Shown in pieces: positions 18,413 through 26,480 of a stretch of DNA of 64,000 nt (the stretch's first letter is position 1; each line of letters starts with the position of its first letter). Source of the stretch: Microvirga guangxiensis (GTDB lineage Bacteria; Pseudomonadota; Alphaproteobacteria; Rhizobiales; Beijerinckiaceae). The DNA is taken from assembly GCF_900102135.1 (NCBI RefSeq), contig NZ_FMVJ01000003.1, positions 124,001-188,000 on the forward strand, written 5' to 3'. The position numbers and the translations under genes are program-made. Below the pieces are notes generated by a model. It was not told the DNA's origin. It made no database searches and saw only the letters and a program-made list of their open reading frames with translations.

Positions 18413-20649
18413 ATCAGCGAGTGCCACAAGAGATCGATCTGACGGCATGCGACCGGGAGCCGATCCACATCCCGGGGAGCATCCAGCCTCATGGCATCCT
18501 GTTCGCCCTGTCCCGGACGGACATGACGCTGACCCATGTGAGCGCCAACGCCGCGTCCGTCCTCGGCCTTGAGCCCCTGTCTCTCCTGAAGCGGCCTTTC
18601 CGCGAGGCCCTGCCCGAGATCGCCGCGCTGATCGAAGCGGATCTCGAAGAGCCAGTGAGCCTGGGAATGGCACGTTTCCTGCGCACGATCACGCTGAACA
18701 CCACCGCAGGAAAAGCAGCGTTCGACGCCATAGCCTCCCGCTCTGACGGGCATGTGGTCCTCGAGCTGGAAGCGGTGTCCAGCGACAAAGTCTCCAGCAT
18801 CGATGCGCTTTACCCGACATTGCGGCGCTTCGTGGAGGAACTGCACGGAGCCTCCACGATCGACAGGCTCTGCCAGATGGCGGCAAAGGATATCCGCCGC
18901 ATGACCGGATTCGACCGGGTTCTCGTTTATCGCTTCGACGAGAGCTGGAACGGCACCGTGATCGCGGAGGACGGGAACGGCAAGCTGCCGTCTTATCTGG
19001 ACCTGCGCTTTCCAGCCTCCGACATCCCGGCCCAGGCGCGGGAACTCTATCGCCGCAACCGTCTGCGCATCATTCCCGATGCGGATTATGCGCCTGTTCC
19101 CATCCAGTCGCACGATCCCGCTCCGCTCGATCTGAGCGACTCGGTTCTGCGCAGCGTCTCGCCCGTGCATCTCGAATACATGCGCAACATGGGCACGCCC
19201 GCCTCCATGTCGATCTCGATCCTGCGCGACGGCGCACTCTGGGGGTTGATCTCCTGCCATAACAGCACCCCCAGACGGGTGCCGTTGCCGGTGCGCAACG
19301 CCTGCGATTTCCTCACCCAGATTTTCTCGCTCCAGCTGGAGGCCAAGGAGAATACCGCACTGGCGGAAGCCCGGGTGCGGCTTCGCAGCGTTCAGGCGCG
19401 TCTCCTGGCCTATATGGCCGGAGAGAGCTTCTTCATCGACGGTCTGGTGAGCCATCCGGACGACCTGATGCTGCTCGCCGGTGCGCAGGGTGCCGCCATC
19501 GTGACGGACGAGTATTGCTGGCGCATGGGCGACACGCCGAGCGAGAACGATGTCAAGGCGCTGTACGCCTGGCTCTCGGAGCATCATCAGGAGGACGTTT
19601 TCGCGACGGACCGGTTGGCGGAACTCTGGCCGGAGGCCGAACGCTACGCTGACAAGGCCAGCGGCCTCCTCTCCATTTCGATCTCGAAAATGCGTTCGAG
19701 CTATATCCTCTGGTTCCGCCCGGAGATCATCGAGACCGTCAAGTGGGGCGGCAACCCGGAGAAGCCCGTTCGTGAGGAAGCCGGTACGCTGCGGCTTCAC
19801 CCCCGGCGCTCCTTCGAGATTTGGAAAGAGACCGTGCGCGGGCACTCGGCTGCCTGGGACCGAAGCGAGATCGAGGCGGTCAAGGAGCTGCGCAACGCCA
19901 TCGTCGGAATCGTCCTGCGCCGCGCCGAAGAGCTGGCGGCCCTGACGGACGAACTTCGTCGCTCGAACAAGGAGTTGGAGGCTTTCTCCTATTCCGTCTC
20001 ACACGATCTGCGGGCGCCTTTCCGGCATATCGTCGGCTATTCGGAGCTTCTGAAGAAGCAGGAATGGTCGGATCTGTCCGAGCGCGGCAAGCGTTATATC
20101 GATACGATCATTGAATCGGCCTACACGGCGGGAACGCTGGTCGACAATCTGCTGCGTTTCTCGCAAATGGGGCGCACGGCCCTCAAGCCCCGTCCGGTGA
20201 ATACAGCCGAGCTTGTCGAAGAGATCCGACAGAGGCTCACCATGCAGACGGAGGGGCGGCGGATCGAATGGAACATCGGCAGCCTGCCCACAATCACGGC
20301 AGATCCGGTGCTCATCAGGCTCGTCTTTGAGAATCTTTTGGATAATGCCGTCAAATATTCTCGAACGCGGGATACATCCCGTATCGAAGTGAGTTCCTAC
20401 CGGGAAAACGGGGAGATTGTCTTTTTCGTGCGCGACAATGGCGTCGGCTTCGATATGAAGTATGTCGACAAGCTGTTCGGCGTGTTCCAACGTCTTCATC
20501 GGATGGAAGAGTTCGAAGGAACCGGGATCGGGTTGGCCAATGTTCGCCGCATTGTCGAAAGACATGGAGGGCGCAGTTGGGCTCAAGGCCAGCCGGACAA
20601 GGGCGCGACCTTCTATATCGCCCTGCCGGAGAATGAAGGAGCGGCGTGA
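18409..20649 (+). CDS. bphP: Bacteriophytochrome histidine kinase
   Basis: A 746-aa red/far-red photoreceptor kinase. Biliverdin would attach to C14 in LTACDREPIHIPGSIQPHG. The PAS domain (about 15-110) is followed by GAF (about 140-305), with the chromophore-contacting PASDIPAQAR motif. PHY (about 320-500) leads to HisKA (phospho-acceptor H532 in SVSHDLRAPF) and HATPase_c (about 620-740, with N box ENLLDNAVKYS). All key residues are present, so it should be photoactive. The next gene is a receiver of the Rcp1 type, the usual partner. Confidence 0.95.
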   Translation: MNQRVPQEIDLTACDREPIHIPGSIQPHGILFALSRTDMTLTHVSANAASVLGLEPLSLLKRPFREALPEIAALIEADLEEPVSLGMARFLRTITLNTTAGKAAFDAIASRSDGHVVLELEAVSSDKVSSIDALYPTLRRFVEELHGASTIDRLCQMAAKDIRRMTGFDRVLVYRFDESWNGTVIAEDGNGKLPSYLDLRFPASDIPAQARELYRRNRLRIIPDADYAPVPIQSHDPAPLDLSDSVLRSVSPVHLEYMRNMGTPASMSISILRDGALWGLISCHNSTPRRVPLPVRNACDFLTQIFSLQLEAKENTALAEARVRLRSVQARLLAYMAGESFFIDGLVSHPDDLMLLAGAQGAAIVTDEYCWRMGDTPSENDVKALYAWLSEHHQEDVFATDRLAELWPEAERYADKASGLLSISISKMRSSYILWFRPEIIETVKWGGNPEKPVREEAGTLRLHPRRSFEIWKETVRGHSAAWDRSEIEAVKELRNAIVGIVLRRAEELAALTDELRRSNKELEAFSYSVSHDLRAPFRHIVGYSELLKKQEWSDLSERGKRYIDTIIESAYTAGTLVDNLLRFSQMGRTALKPRPVNTAELVEEIRQRLTMQTEGRRIEWNIGSLPTITADPVLIRLVFENLLDNAVKYSRTRDTSRIEVSSYRENGEIVFFVRDNGVGFDMKYVDKLFGVFQRLHRMEEFEGTGIGLANVRRIVERHGGRSWAQGQPDKGATFYIALPENEGAA

Positions 20650-21099
20650 ATGCCGGAATTGAAACCGATCCTGCTGGTTGAAGACAACCCGAAGGATCTT
20701 GAACTGACCCTGGCCGCTCTGGAGCAAAGCCAACTCGCCAACGAGGTCGTCGTGGTCCGCGACGGCGAGGAGGCACTCGACTTCCTGAACCGGCGCGGCG
20801 CCCATGAAAGCCGCAACACGAGCGATCCCGCCGTGGTGCTGCTCGACCTGAAACTGCCGAAGATCGACGGTCTCGAGGTGCTGGAAAAGGTGAAGGCCGA
20901 CCCGCGCCTGCGGCAGACCCCCGTGGTGATGCTGACCTCCTCGCGCGAGGAGAGCGACCTGATCCGCAGCTACGAGCTCGGCGTCAATGCCTTCGTCGTG
21001 AAGCCGGTGGGCTTCCGCGAGTTCTTCGACGCCATCCAGGATCTGGGCGTGTTCTGGGCCATCCTCAACGAGCCGCCGCCCCGGCGGCCCGACCAGTAG
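20650..21099 (+). CDS. Rcp1-like response regulator, phytochrome partner
   Basis: A 149-aa single receiver domain with acidic residues in LLVEDNPKD, phospho-acceptor D66 in VVLLDLKLPKIDG, and Lys in FVVKPVGF. The length and the RREGAHESR-like beta2-alpha2 insert are typical of receivers next to cyanobacterial and bacterial phytochromes. The ATG directly follows the bphP TGA. There is no output domain, so it probably passes phosphate onward or acts by protein contact. Confidence 0.93.
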   Translation: MPELKPILLVEDNPKDLELTLAALEQSQLANEVVVVRDGEEALDFLNRRGAHESRNTSDPAVVLLDLKLPKIDGLEVLEKVKADPRLRQTPVVMLTSSREESDLIRSYELGVNAFVVKPVGFREFFDAIQDLGVFWAILNEPPPRRPDQ

Positions 21100-21107
21100 A
21101 GGCGTTC

Positions 21108-22157
21108 ATGAATCGGCCGGCCGCTCTCCAATCCAGCCGGGTGCTGCGCATTCTCTTTCTGGAGGACAGCGCGCTCGATGCCGAGCTGGTGACCGAGGCC
21201 CTGTTCTCGGCGGGTCTCTCCATCAAGGTCGAACGGGTCGTCACGGAAGAAGAGTTCGTCAATTCTCTTCGCGACGACGCATGGGACCTCGTGCTTGCCG
21301 ATTATCTCCTTCCCGGGTTCGACGGGCTGAACGCCCTCGCCCTAGTCCGGGAGCGCTATCCCGAACTGCCCGTCGTATTCGTTTCCGGAGCGCTTGGCGA
21401 AGAGGTCGCTGTCGAGGCGCTCAAGCGCGGTGCGACGGATTACGTGCTCAAGGACAGGCTTGAGCGGTTGCCCGTCACGATCCTGCGCGCCCTCGCCGAG
21501 GCGCGCGAGCGGACAGAAAAGCATCAGGCCCAGGATGCTCTTCAGAAACTCCTCGACGATCGGACCGCGCTTCTGCACGAGCTCGATCACCGGGTGAAGA
21601 ACAACCTGCAGCTTCTCCTCTCCCTGGTCGGCATTGAGCTCCGACACGCCGAGGATGAGACGACGACTCGGGTGCTGGAGCGTATGCGGGGACGTCTACA
21701 GGCGCTCGGCGCAGCTCATCGGGATCTTTATGACGGGCAGGGCTCATCCCGCTTCGAAGCCGGTAATTTCGCGCGTGGCCTGTGCCAGGAGCTGACGGCT
21801 GCCCTCGGCGGCGTGAAGATCATACCCGAGTTCGATATCGAGGACATTGAGGTGGAAGCCGCCAAGGCCGCGCCCATGGCTCTCCTGTTCAACGAGATCG
21901 TCGTGAATGCTCTCACGCATGCCTATCGGGAGCGCCATGGCAAGCTGATGCTCGCCATGCGCGTGCGCGACGGCAAACTGCTCTTTCAGCTCTCGGACGA
22001 TGTCTTCAGTCCTGAGGAAAAGCGTGCTGCGAAGGAAGGGGCTTCCGGCACCGTGCTGAAAGGGTTGGCCCGTCAGCTCGATGCGAATGTGGAATGGCCG
22101 GACGATGAGCCGCGCATTCTCGTGCGCGTCCTCATGCCGGTTCACGAAGTCGGCTGA
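21108..22157 (+). CDS. Receiver-HisKA_2 hybrid histidine kinase
   Basis: A 349-aa cytoplasmic protein. The receiver (about 12-130, phospho-acceptor D65 in LVLADYLLPGFDG) is followed by a HisKA_2 dimerisation domain with H161 in HELDHRVKNNLQLLLSL, then a HATPase domain (about 235-345). An N-terminal receiver before a HisKA_2 kinase suggests the kinase is switched by phosphorylation from another protein, plausibly the phytochrome. It lies 8 bp after the Rcp1-like gene. Confidence 0.92.
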   Translation: MNRPAALQSSRVLRILFLEDSALDAELVTEALFSAGLSIKVERVVTEEEFVNSLRDDAWDLVLADYLLPGFDGLNALALVRERYPELPVVFVSGALGEEVAVEALKRGATDYVLKDRLERLPVTILRALAEARERTEKHQAQDALQKLLDDRTALLHELDHRVKNNLQLLLSLVGIELRHAEDETTTRVLERMRGRLQALGAAHRDLYDGQGSSRFEAGNFARGLCQELTAALGGVKIIPEFDIEDIEVEAAKAAPMALLFNEIVVNALTHAYRERHGKLMLAMRVRDGKLLFQLSDDVFSPEEKRAAKEGASGTVLKGLARQLDANVEWPDDEPRILVRVLMPVHEVG

Positions 22158-22158
22158 C

Positions 22159-24300
22159 ATGAACGATCCAGGACCCAACGCATCGGCCGCGACAATAAAT
22201 CCAAGTTTGCCCGTCAGCCCTCGCACGTCGTTGCGTCAGTTGCTCTGGGCGCTCGTGTTCGCGCTTACCCTGCCTGCCATCCTGATTGCCGCCGCAGGGC
22301 TCTATTCGGGCTATCGTGCCGAGCAGGAAACCATGGACCTGCGTCTCCAGGAGACGGTGCGGGCCATGAGCCTGTCCCTCGACCGGGAGATCGAGAAGAG
22401 CGAGGTGGTGATGCGAATGCTTGCCCTCTCGCCCTATATCGCCGATGGCAATTTCAGTGCCTTCCACCGGCAGGCGCAGGAAGCGGGCATCCCCAAACCG
22501 TCCTGGGTGTCCCTCGTCACGCCGGAGGGCGAAGTGCTTCTCAGCACGCGCGTCCCATACGGCTCGGAATTGCCGGATAGTGTTCGACAGACGAGCCTGT
22601 TGAAGGTGCTGGAAACCCGTACGACGCACCTCTCCGATCTCTTCAACGGCTCCATCACGGGGCAGCCCCTGATCACGCTGGATGTTCCCGTCATCCTCGA
22701 TGAGAAGGTGGCGTATATTCTTTCCGCATCCATCAGCCCGAACATCTTTCAGAAGCTCATCGCGGATCAACGCATCGCTTCAAACTGGAACGCTGCCGTG
22801 CTCGATCGCAGCGGGCGCGTCGTCGCCCGCTCACGCATGCCGGAGAGGTTCGTCGGTCAGCTCGGTAATCCCATCATTCGCGATGCGATCAATTCGAATC
22901 CTGAAGGCCATGTTCAGAGCGTGACGCTGGAGGGCGTTCCGGTCCGTGCCTATTTCAGCAAATCGGCTGTCTACGGCTGGTCGTTCGTCATCAGCGTGCC
23001 TTCCACGGAGCTGTCGGCGTCTTTCAAACGCTCCCTGTTCTGGCTCGTGATTCTGGCCGGGTGCATCCTCATGGGGGTTGCTCTCGCGGCCGTTCTCTCC
23101 CGCCTGATCGCCAAGCCTGTCGATCAGCTTGTGGCCCAGGCGCATGCGCTCGGTGCGGGCCAGGAGGTGCTCGGGGCGAGCACCCATGTGCTCGAATTCG
23201 ACACGATCCAGAAGGCCCTGACGGATGCAGCCGCAAATGTCCGGGAGCAGGAGAGAAACCGTGAAGAGGTTCTGACACGCGTCGCCGAGAGCGAGGCGCG
23301 GCTGCGACTGGCGCTCAATGCCGGTCACCTGGGCTCCTGGGAATACACCCCCTCGACCGGCATCTTCGTGACCTCGCCGCAATGCCGCGCCAATTTCGGC
23401 CGCGGGCCCGACCAGCCGTTCTCCTATGACGATCTGATCGCCGCCATCCATCCCGACGACCGTGCCCGGCAAGCCGAAGCCGTTGTCCGAACCCTCAAAA
23501 ACCGGGTGGATCTGCAGGTGGAATATCGTGCCATCTGGCCGGATCAGAGCGAGCACTGGATTCGCATCAGCGGGCAGGTGCGCGTGGCCCCGGACGGCCA
23601 TCTGTCTCTTGTCGGCGTCTCGCAGGACATCACGGAGCAGAAGCTGGCGGACGAGCGCCAGGGTATCATGCTCCATGAGCTGAACCACCGGGTGAAGAAC
23701 ACGCTCGCCACCGTGCAATCCGTAGCGTCCATGACGCGCCGCTCCGCCGACCAGGGCGATCCGGCAGCGTGGGATGCGTTTCTCGGACGCGTGCAGGGCC
23801 TTGCCAAGACGCACGATCTTCTCACCGCCACGCAATGGCAGGGCGCCCTGCTGAAGGATGTGCTCAAGAACGAGCTGGAGCCCTATCAGGATGCCTTGAA
23901 CCAGCGCATCCGCCTGCGCGGCCCGGAGATCAACCTGCAGCCGAGCGCCGTGCTGGCCTTGGGGCTTGCCGTCCACGAGCTGGCCACCAATGCATCAAAA
24001 TACGGGAGCCTTACCTCGCCCGAAGGCAAGGTGCATGTCATGTGGGCGCTGGCGTCCGCCCTGAACCCGCCGGTGCTGATCGTGGAATGGGTCGAGAGCG
24101 GGGGGCCGCCCGTAACGCCGCCCCAGCGGCAGGGCTTCGGCACCAAGCTCATCCAGCGTGGCCTCGCGCAGCAGCTCGGCGGCGAGATCAAGCTCAACTT
24201 CCATCCGGATGGCGTCCGCTGCGTGATCACCTTCCCCATCAAGAACGTGATGGTCGAGATCGACGAGACGGACGAGAGCGTCGAGCGTTATGCGTCCTGA
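22159..24300 (+). CDS. Membrane-bound HWE-family sensor histidine kinase with Cache-like and PAS domains
   Basis: A 713-aa sensor kinase. TM1 (about 27-50) and TM2 (about 294-315) bracket a periplasmic Cache-like domain. A HAMP-like linker (about 316-365), a PAS_3 domain (about 380-495, ending SLVGVSQDITEQK) and an HWE kinase core follow, with H510 in LHELNHRVKNTLATVQS and HATPase to about 700. The start ATG (22159) is 2 nt after the previous stop. As the last gene of the operon it adds an envelope input to the light input of BphP. The ligand is unknown. Confidence 0.92.
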   Translation: MNDPGPNASAATINPSLPVSPRTSLRQLLWALVFALTLPAILIAAAGLYSGYRAEQETMDLRLQETVRAMSLSLDREIEKSEVVMRMLALSPYIADGNFSAFHRQAQEAGIPKPSWVSLVTPEGEVLLSTRVPYGSELPDSVRQTSLLKVLETRTTHLSDLFNGSITGQPLITLDVPVILDEKVAYILSASISPNIFQKLIADQRIASNWNAAVLDRSGRVVARSRMPERFVGQLGNPIIRDAINSNPEGHVQSVTLEGVPVRAYFSKSAVYGWSFVISVPSTELSASFKRSLFWLVILAGCILMGVALAAVLSRLIAKPVDQLVAQAHALGAGQEVLGASTHVLEFDTIQKALTDAAANVREQERNREEVLTRVAESEARLRLALNAGHLGSWEYTPSTGIFVTSPQCRANFGRGPDQPFSYDDLIAAIHPDDRARQAEAVVRTLKNRVDLQVEYRAIWPDQSEHWIRISGQVRVAPDGHLSLVGVSQDITEQKLADERQGIMLHELNHRVKNTLATVQSVASMTRRSADQGDPAAWDAFLGRVQGLAKTHDLLTATQWQGALLKDVLKNELEPYQDALNQRIRLRGPEINLQPSAVLALGLAVHELATNASKYGSLTSPEGKVHVMWALASALNPPVLIVEWVESGGPPVTPPQRQGFGTKLIQRGLAQQLGGEIKLNFHPDGVRCVITFPIKNVMVEIDETDESVERYAS

Positions 24301-24390
24301 CACAGGTTTGAAGCGGCAGCAGGCGTCTTGACACTTCCGTGTTGCCCCTGATGAGTGGCAGACTCATGTCGGTTTGCTATGGGGGCTTCC

Positions 24391-25683
24391 ATGATGACGG
24401 TGCGGGACAAGCTCGAAATGATTCTGGCCCGGCTGACGGCGCGGGAGGAAGACGAGCGGGTTTTCACGACGCTCTATCCGGCGGCAGCGCGGGCCGCCGC
24501 CGATGCTGCCGATGCGCGCCGGCAGGCCGGTGTATCGCTGGGGCCCCTGGACGGTTCCCTCATCTCCATCAAGGATCTGTTCGATGTCGCGGGCGAGGCG
24601 ACAGTCGCAGGCTCCGTCGTGCTGCGCGATGCAGCACCCGCCGAACAGGATGCCGCCATCGTCCGCCGTCTCCGCCAGGCCGGGGCGGTGATCCTGGGCA
24701 AAACCAGCATGGTGGAGTTCGCCTTCTCCGGCCTTGGCCTCAATCCCCATTTCGGCACGCCCGGCAACGCGACGGATCCCTTGCGGATCCCTGGCGGTTC
24801 GTCGTCCGGCGCAGGCGTTGCCGTAGCGGAGGGAACCTCGGAAATTTCCATTGGCAGCGACACGGGCGGATCGGTGCGGATTCCGGCTGCGCTCAACGGT
24901 GTCGTCGGCTTCAAGCCGACCGCGAAGCGCGTGCCGCTCGATGGCGCTTTTCCGCTCTCGCCCAGCCTGGATTCCATCGGCCCGCTCGCCCGCTCCGTGC
25001 AGGACTGCGCGTTCGCGGATGCCGTGATGGCCGGTGAGGAGCCGTATCGGCTGCAGCCCTATCCGCTGGCCGGTTTGCGGATCGGCGTTCCTCGCGGGCG
25101 TTTGTTCACGCGCAGCGAGGCCATGGTGGAGGAAGCCTTCGAGAGAACCCTGAGCCGCTTGTCCAAAGCCGGGGCGACGATCATCGACCATTCCATCGAC
25201 GATCTGCTGGTGGCGATGCGCGAGACGACGGCGCAATCGTCCATCGCATCCATCGAAGCCGCCGAAATTCATGCGGATTGGCTGACGAGTCGGTCCGACG
25301 AGATCGACCCGCGTGTTCATTACTGGCTCGCCCGCAGCAGTGCCGTTCCGGCCCATGTTTACCTGCGCATGATGCGCTGCCGTCGCGCGCTGTTGCAGGA
25401 CATGGATCAGCGTCTCGCGCCCATCGATGTCATGGCTCTCCCCACGACCGCGATCACCGCGCCTCTCATCGCGCCGCTGGAGGCGGACGAGACGCTGTAC
25501 AACGAGACGGATGCCCTGATCCTGCGCAATACGCAGGTGGCCAATCAGTTCGATCTCACGGCGGTGTCGGTGCCCGTGCCGGATTGCGAGCGGCCCGTCG
25601 GTTTCATGCTCATGGCGCGGCATGGAGATGATCGTCGCCTTTTCAGCATTGCGGCAAGCGTGGAGCAGGAACTCCTGAGCTGA
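24391..25683 (+). CDS. Amidase (amidase-signature family)
   Basis: A 430-aa cytoplasmic hydrolase of amides. The Ser-cisSer-Lys triad is visible: Lys in SLISIKDLFDVAG, the cis-Ser in PGGSSSGAGVAVA, and the nucleophile Ser in GSDTGGSVRIPAALNGVVGFKPT. The substrate is not predictable; GatA-like and indoleacetamide-type enzymes share this core. GatB and GatC are not adjacent. The ATG at 24391 has GGGGG 5 nt upstream; in-frame GTG 24355 and ATG 24379 are alternatives. A TTGACA hexamer lies in the upstream gap near 24329. Confidence 0.9.
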   Translation: MMTVRDKLEMILARLTAREEDERVFTTLYPAAARAAADAADARRQAGVSLGPLDGSLISIKDLFDVAGEATVAGSVVLRDAAPAEQDAAIVRRLRQAGAVILGKTSMVEFAFSGLGLNPHFGTPGNATDPLRIPGGSSSGAGVAVAEGTSEISIGSDTGGSVRIPAALNGVVGFKPTAKRVPLDGAFPLSPSLDSIGPLARSVQDCAFADAVMAGEEPYRLQPYPLAGLRIGVPRGRLFTRSEAMVEEAFERTLSRLSKAGATIIDHSIDDLLVAMRETTAQSSIASIEAAEIHADWLTSRSDEIDPRVHYWLARSSAVPAHVYLRMMRCRRALLQDMDQRLAPIDVMALPTTAITAPLIAPLEADETLYNETDALILRNTQVANQFDLTAVSVPVPDCERPVGFMLMARHGDDRRLFSIAASVEQELLS

Positions 25684-25768
25684 TCGGCGAGGGGCCTGGA
25701 GGGGACTTGGCGGCACGATTCCGGAAGGAGGGCGTTTCCTTCTCTCCGGATCGCAGACGGGATTGGTG

Positions 25769-26164
25769 ATGAAGCGGAGGTTCTATCTTGCACTCGGCTA
25801 TGCGAGCCTCGCGCTCGGCATTCTGGGGATCGCGCTGCCAGTCCTGCCGACGACGCCTTTCATCATCCTGGCCGCCTGGTGCTTCACCCGGTCGAACCCG
25901 GCTCTCGCCGTCTGGCTTTATAGCCATCCCCGCTTCGGAATGTTTCTGACCACTTGGCGCGACCAGCGGGCCATCGCCCCCCGCGCCAAGGTTTACGCGC
26001 TCCTGGTCATGGCGGGGTCCTATGCCCTTACCGTGTGGCTGACATCGAACCCCTATCTGCCCTTTATCCTCGGCGCCGTCATGGGAGGTGTCGGTCTTTA
26101 CATCGCCACCCGCCCGACGCCACGGAGCGAGGCAGGAAGGATACGTGGGCGGCTGGACCTGTAG
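25769..26164 (+). CDS. YbaN/DUF454 family inner-membrane protein
   Basis: A 131-aa protein with three or four hydrophobic segments and the family pattern LGILGIALPVLPTTPFIILAAWCFTRSNP. The function is unknown; relatives often lie near heme or iron genes. TTG and GTG codons directly precede the ATG chosen. It stands alone between the amidase and isocitrate lyase. Confidence 0.88.
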   Translation: MKRRFYLALGYASLALGILGIALPVLPTTPFIILAAWCFTRSNPALAVWLYSHPRFGMFLTTWRDQRAIAPRAKVYALLVMAGSYALTVWLTSNPYLPFILGAVMGGVGLYIATRPTPRSEAGRIRGRLDL

Positions 26165-26480
26165 GATCTTTACATCTTGCCCCAATCGGCTTTTCCGGCC
26201 TTCCGGTCTGCATGAAGACGATGCCGTATAGATACCATTTCGCTCTTCAAACCATAGACTTAAGGTGTAGCCTTTTCTTCACGCCGACGATCTAAACCGC
26301 TGCGCCCCGAAATTATCCAGCAAAATCAAAGGCAAGCTGGACCGCATGATTTGTGAATAATTTACAGATTAACACTAGGTGTTTTGTAAGGGTTCACACC
26401 TGGACCTTAACTCGCCTTACCGGCCCCGAACGCAGCCGCTACTTCCTCGTTCAACTTGTCCAAAAGCGAGGATTACGAAC
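26165..26480 (+). promoter_or_regulatory. 316-bp control region upstream of isocitrate lyase
   Basis: No gene is evident. The proximal 130 bp hold nested symmetry. TTGTGAA-TAA-TTTACAG (26351-26367) is an imperfect inverted repeat. AACAC-TAG-GTGTT (26371-26383) is a perfect one. A further TTTGTAAG (26383-26390) mirrors the TTTACAG. The TTTACA/TGTAAA half sites resemble the repeat at the ScfR start codon, making this a candidate ScfR-controlled promoter. The match is imperfect and has not been scored. Confidence 0.45.

Noticed and set aside
26379..26480. Longer N-terminus for isocitrate lyase
   Set aside because: The extra 34 codons overlap the dyad-rich promoter region and do not resemble the family; GTG 26481 has a good GAGGA site.
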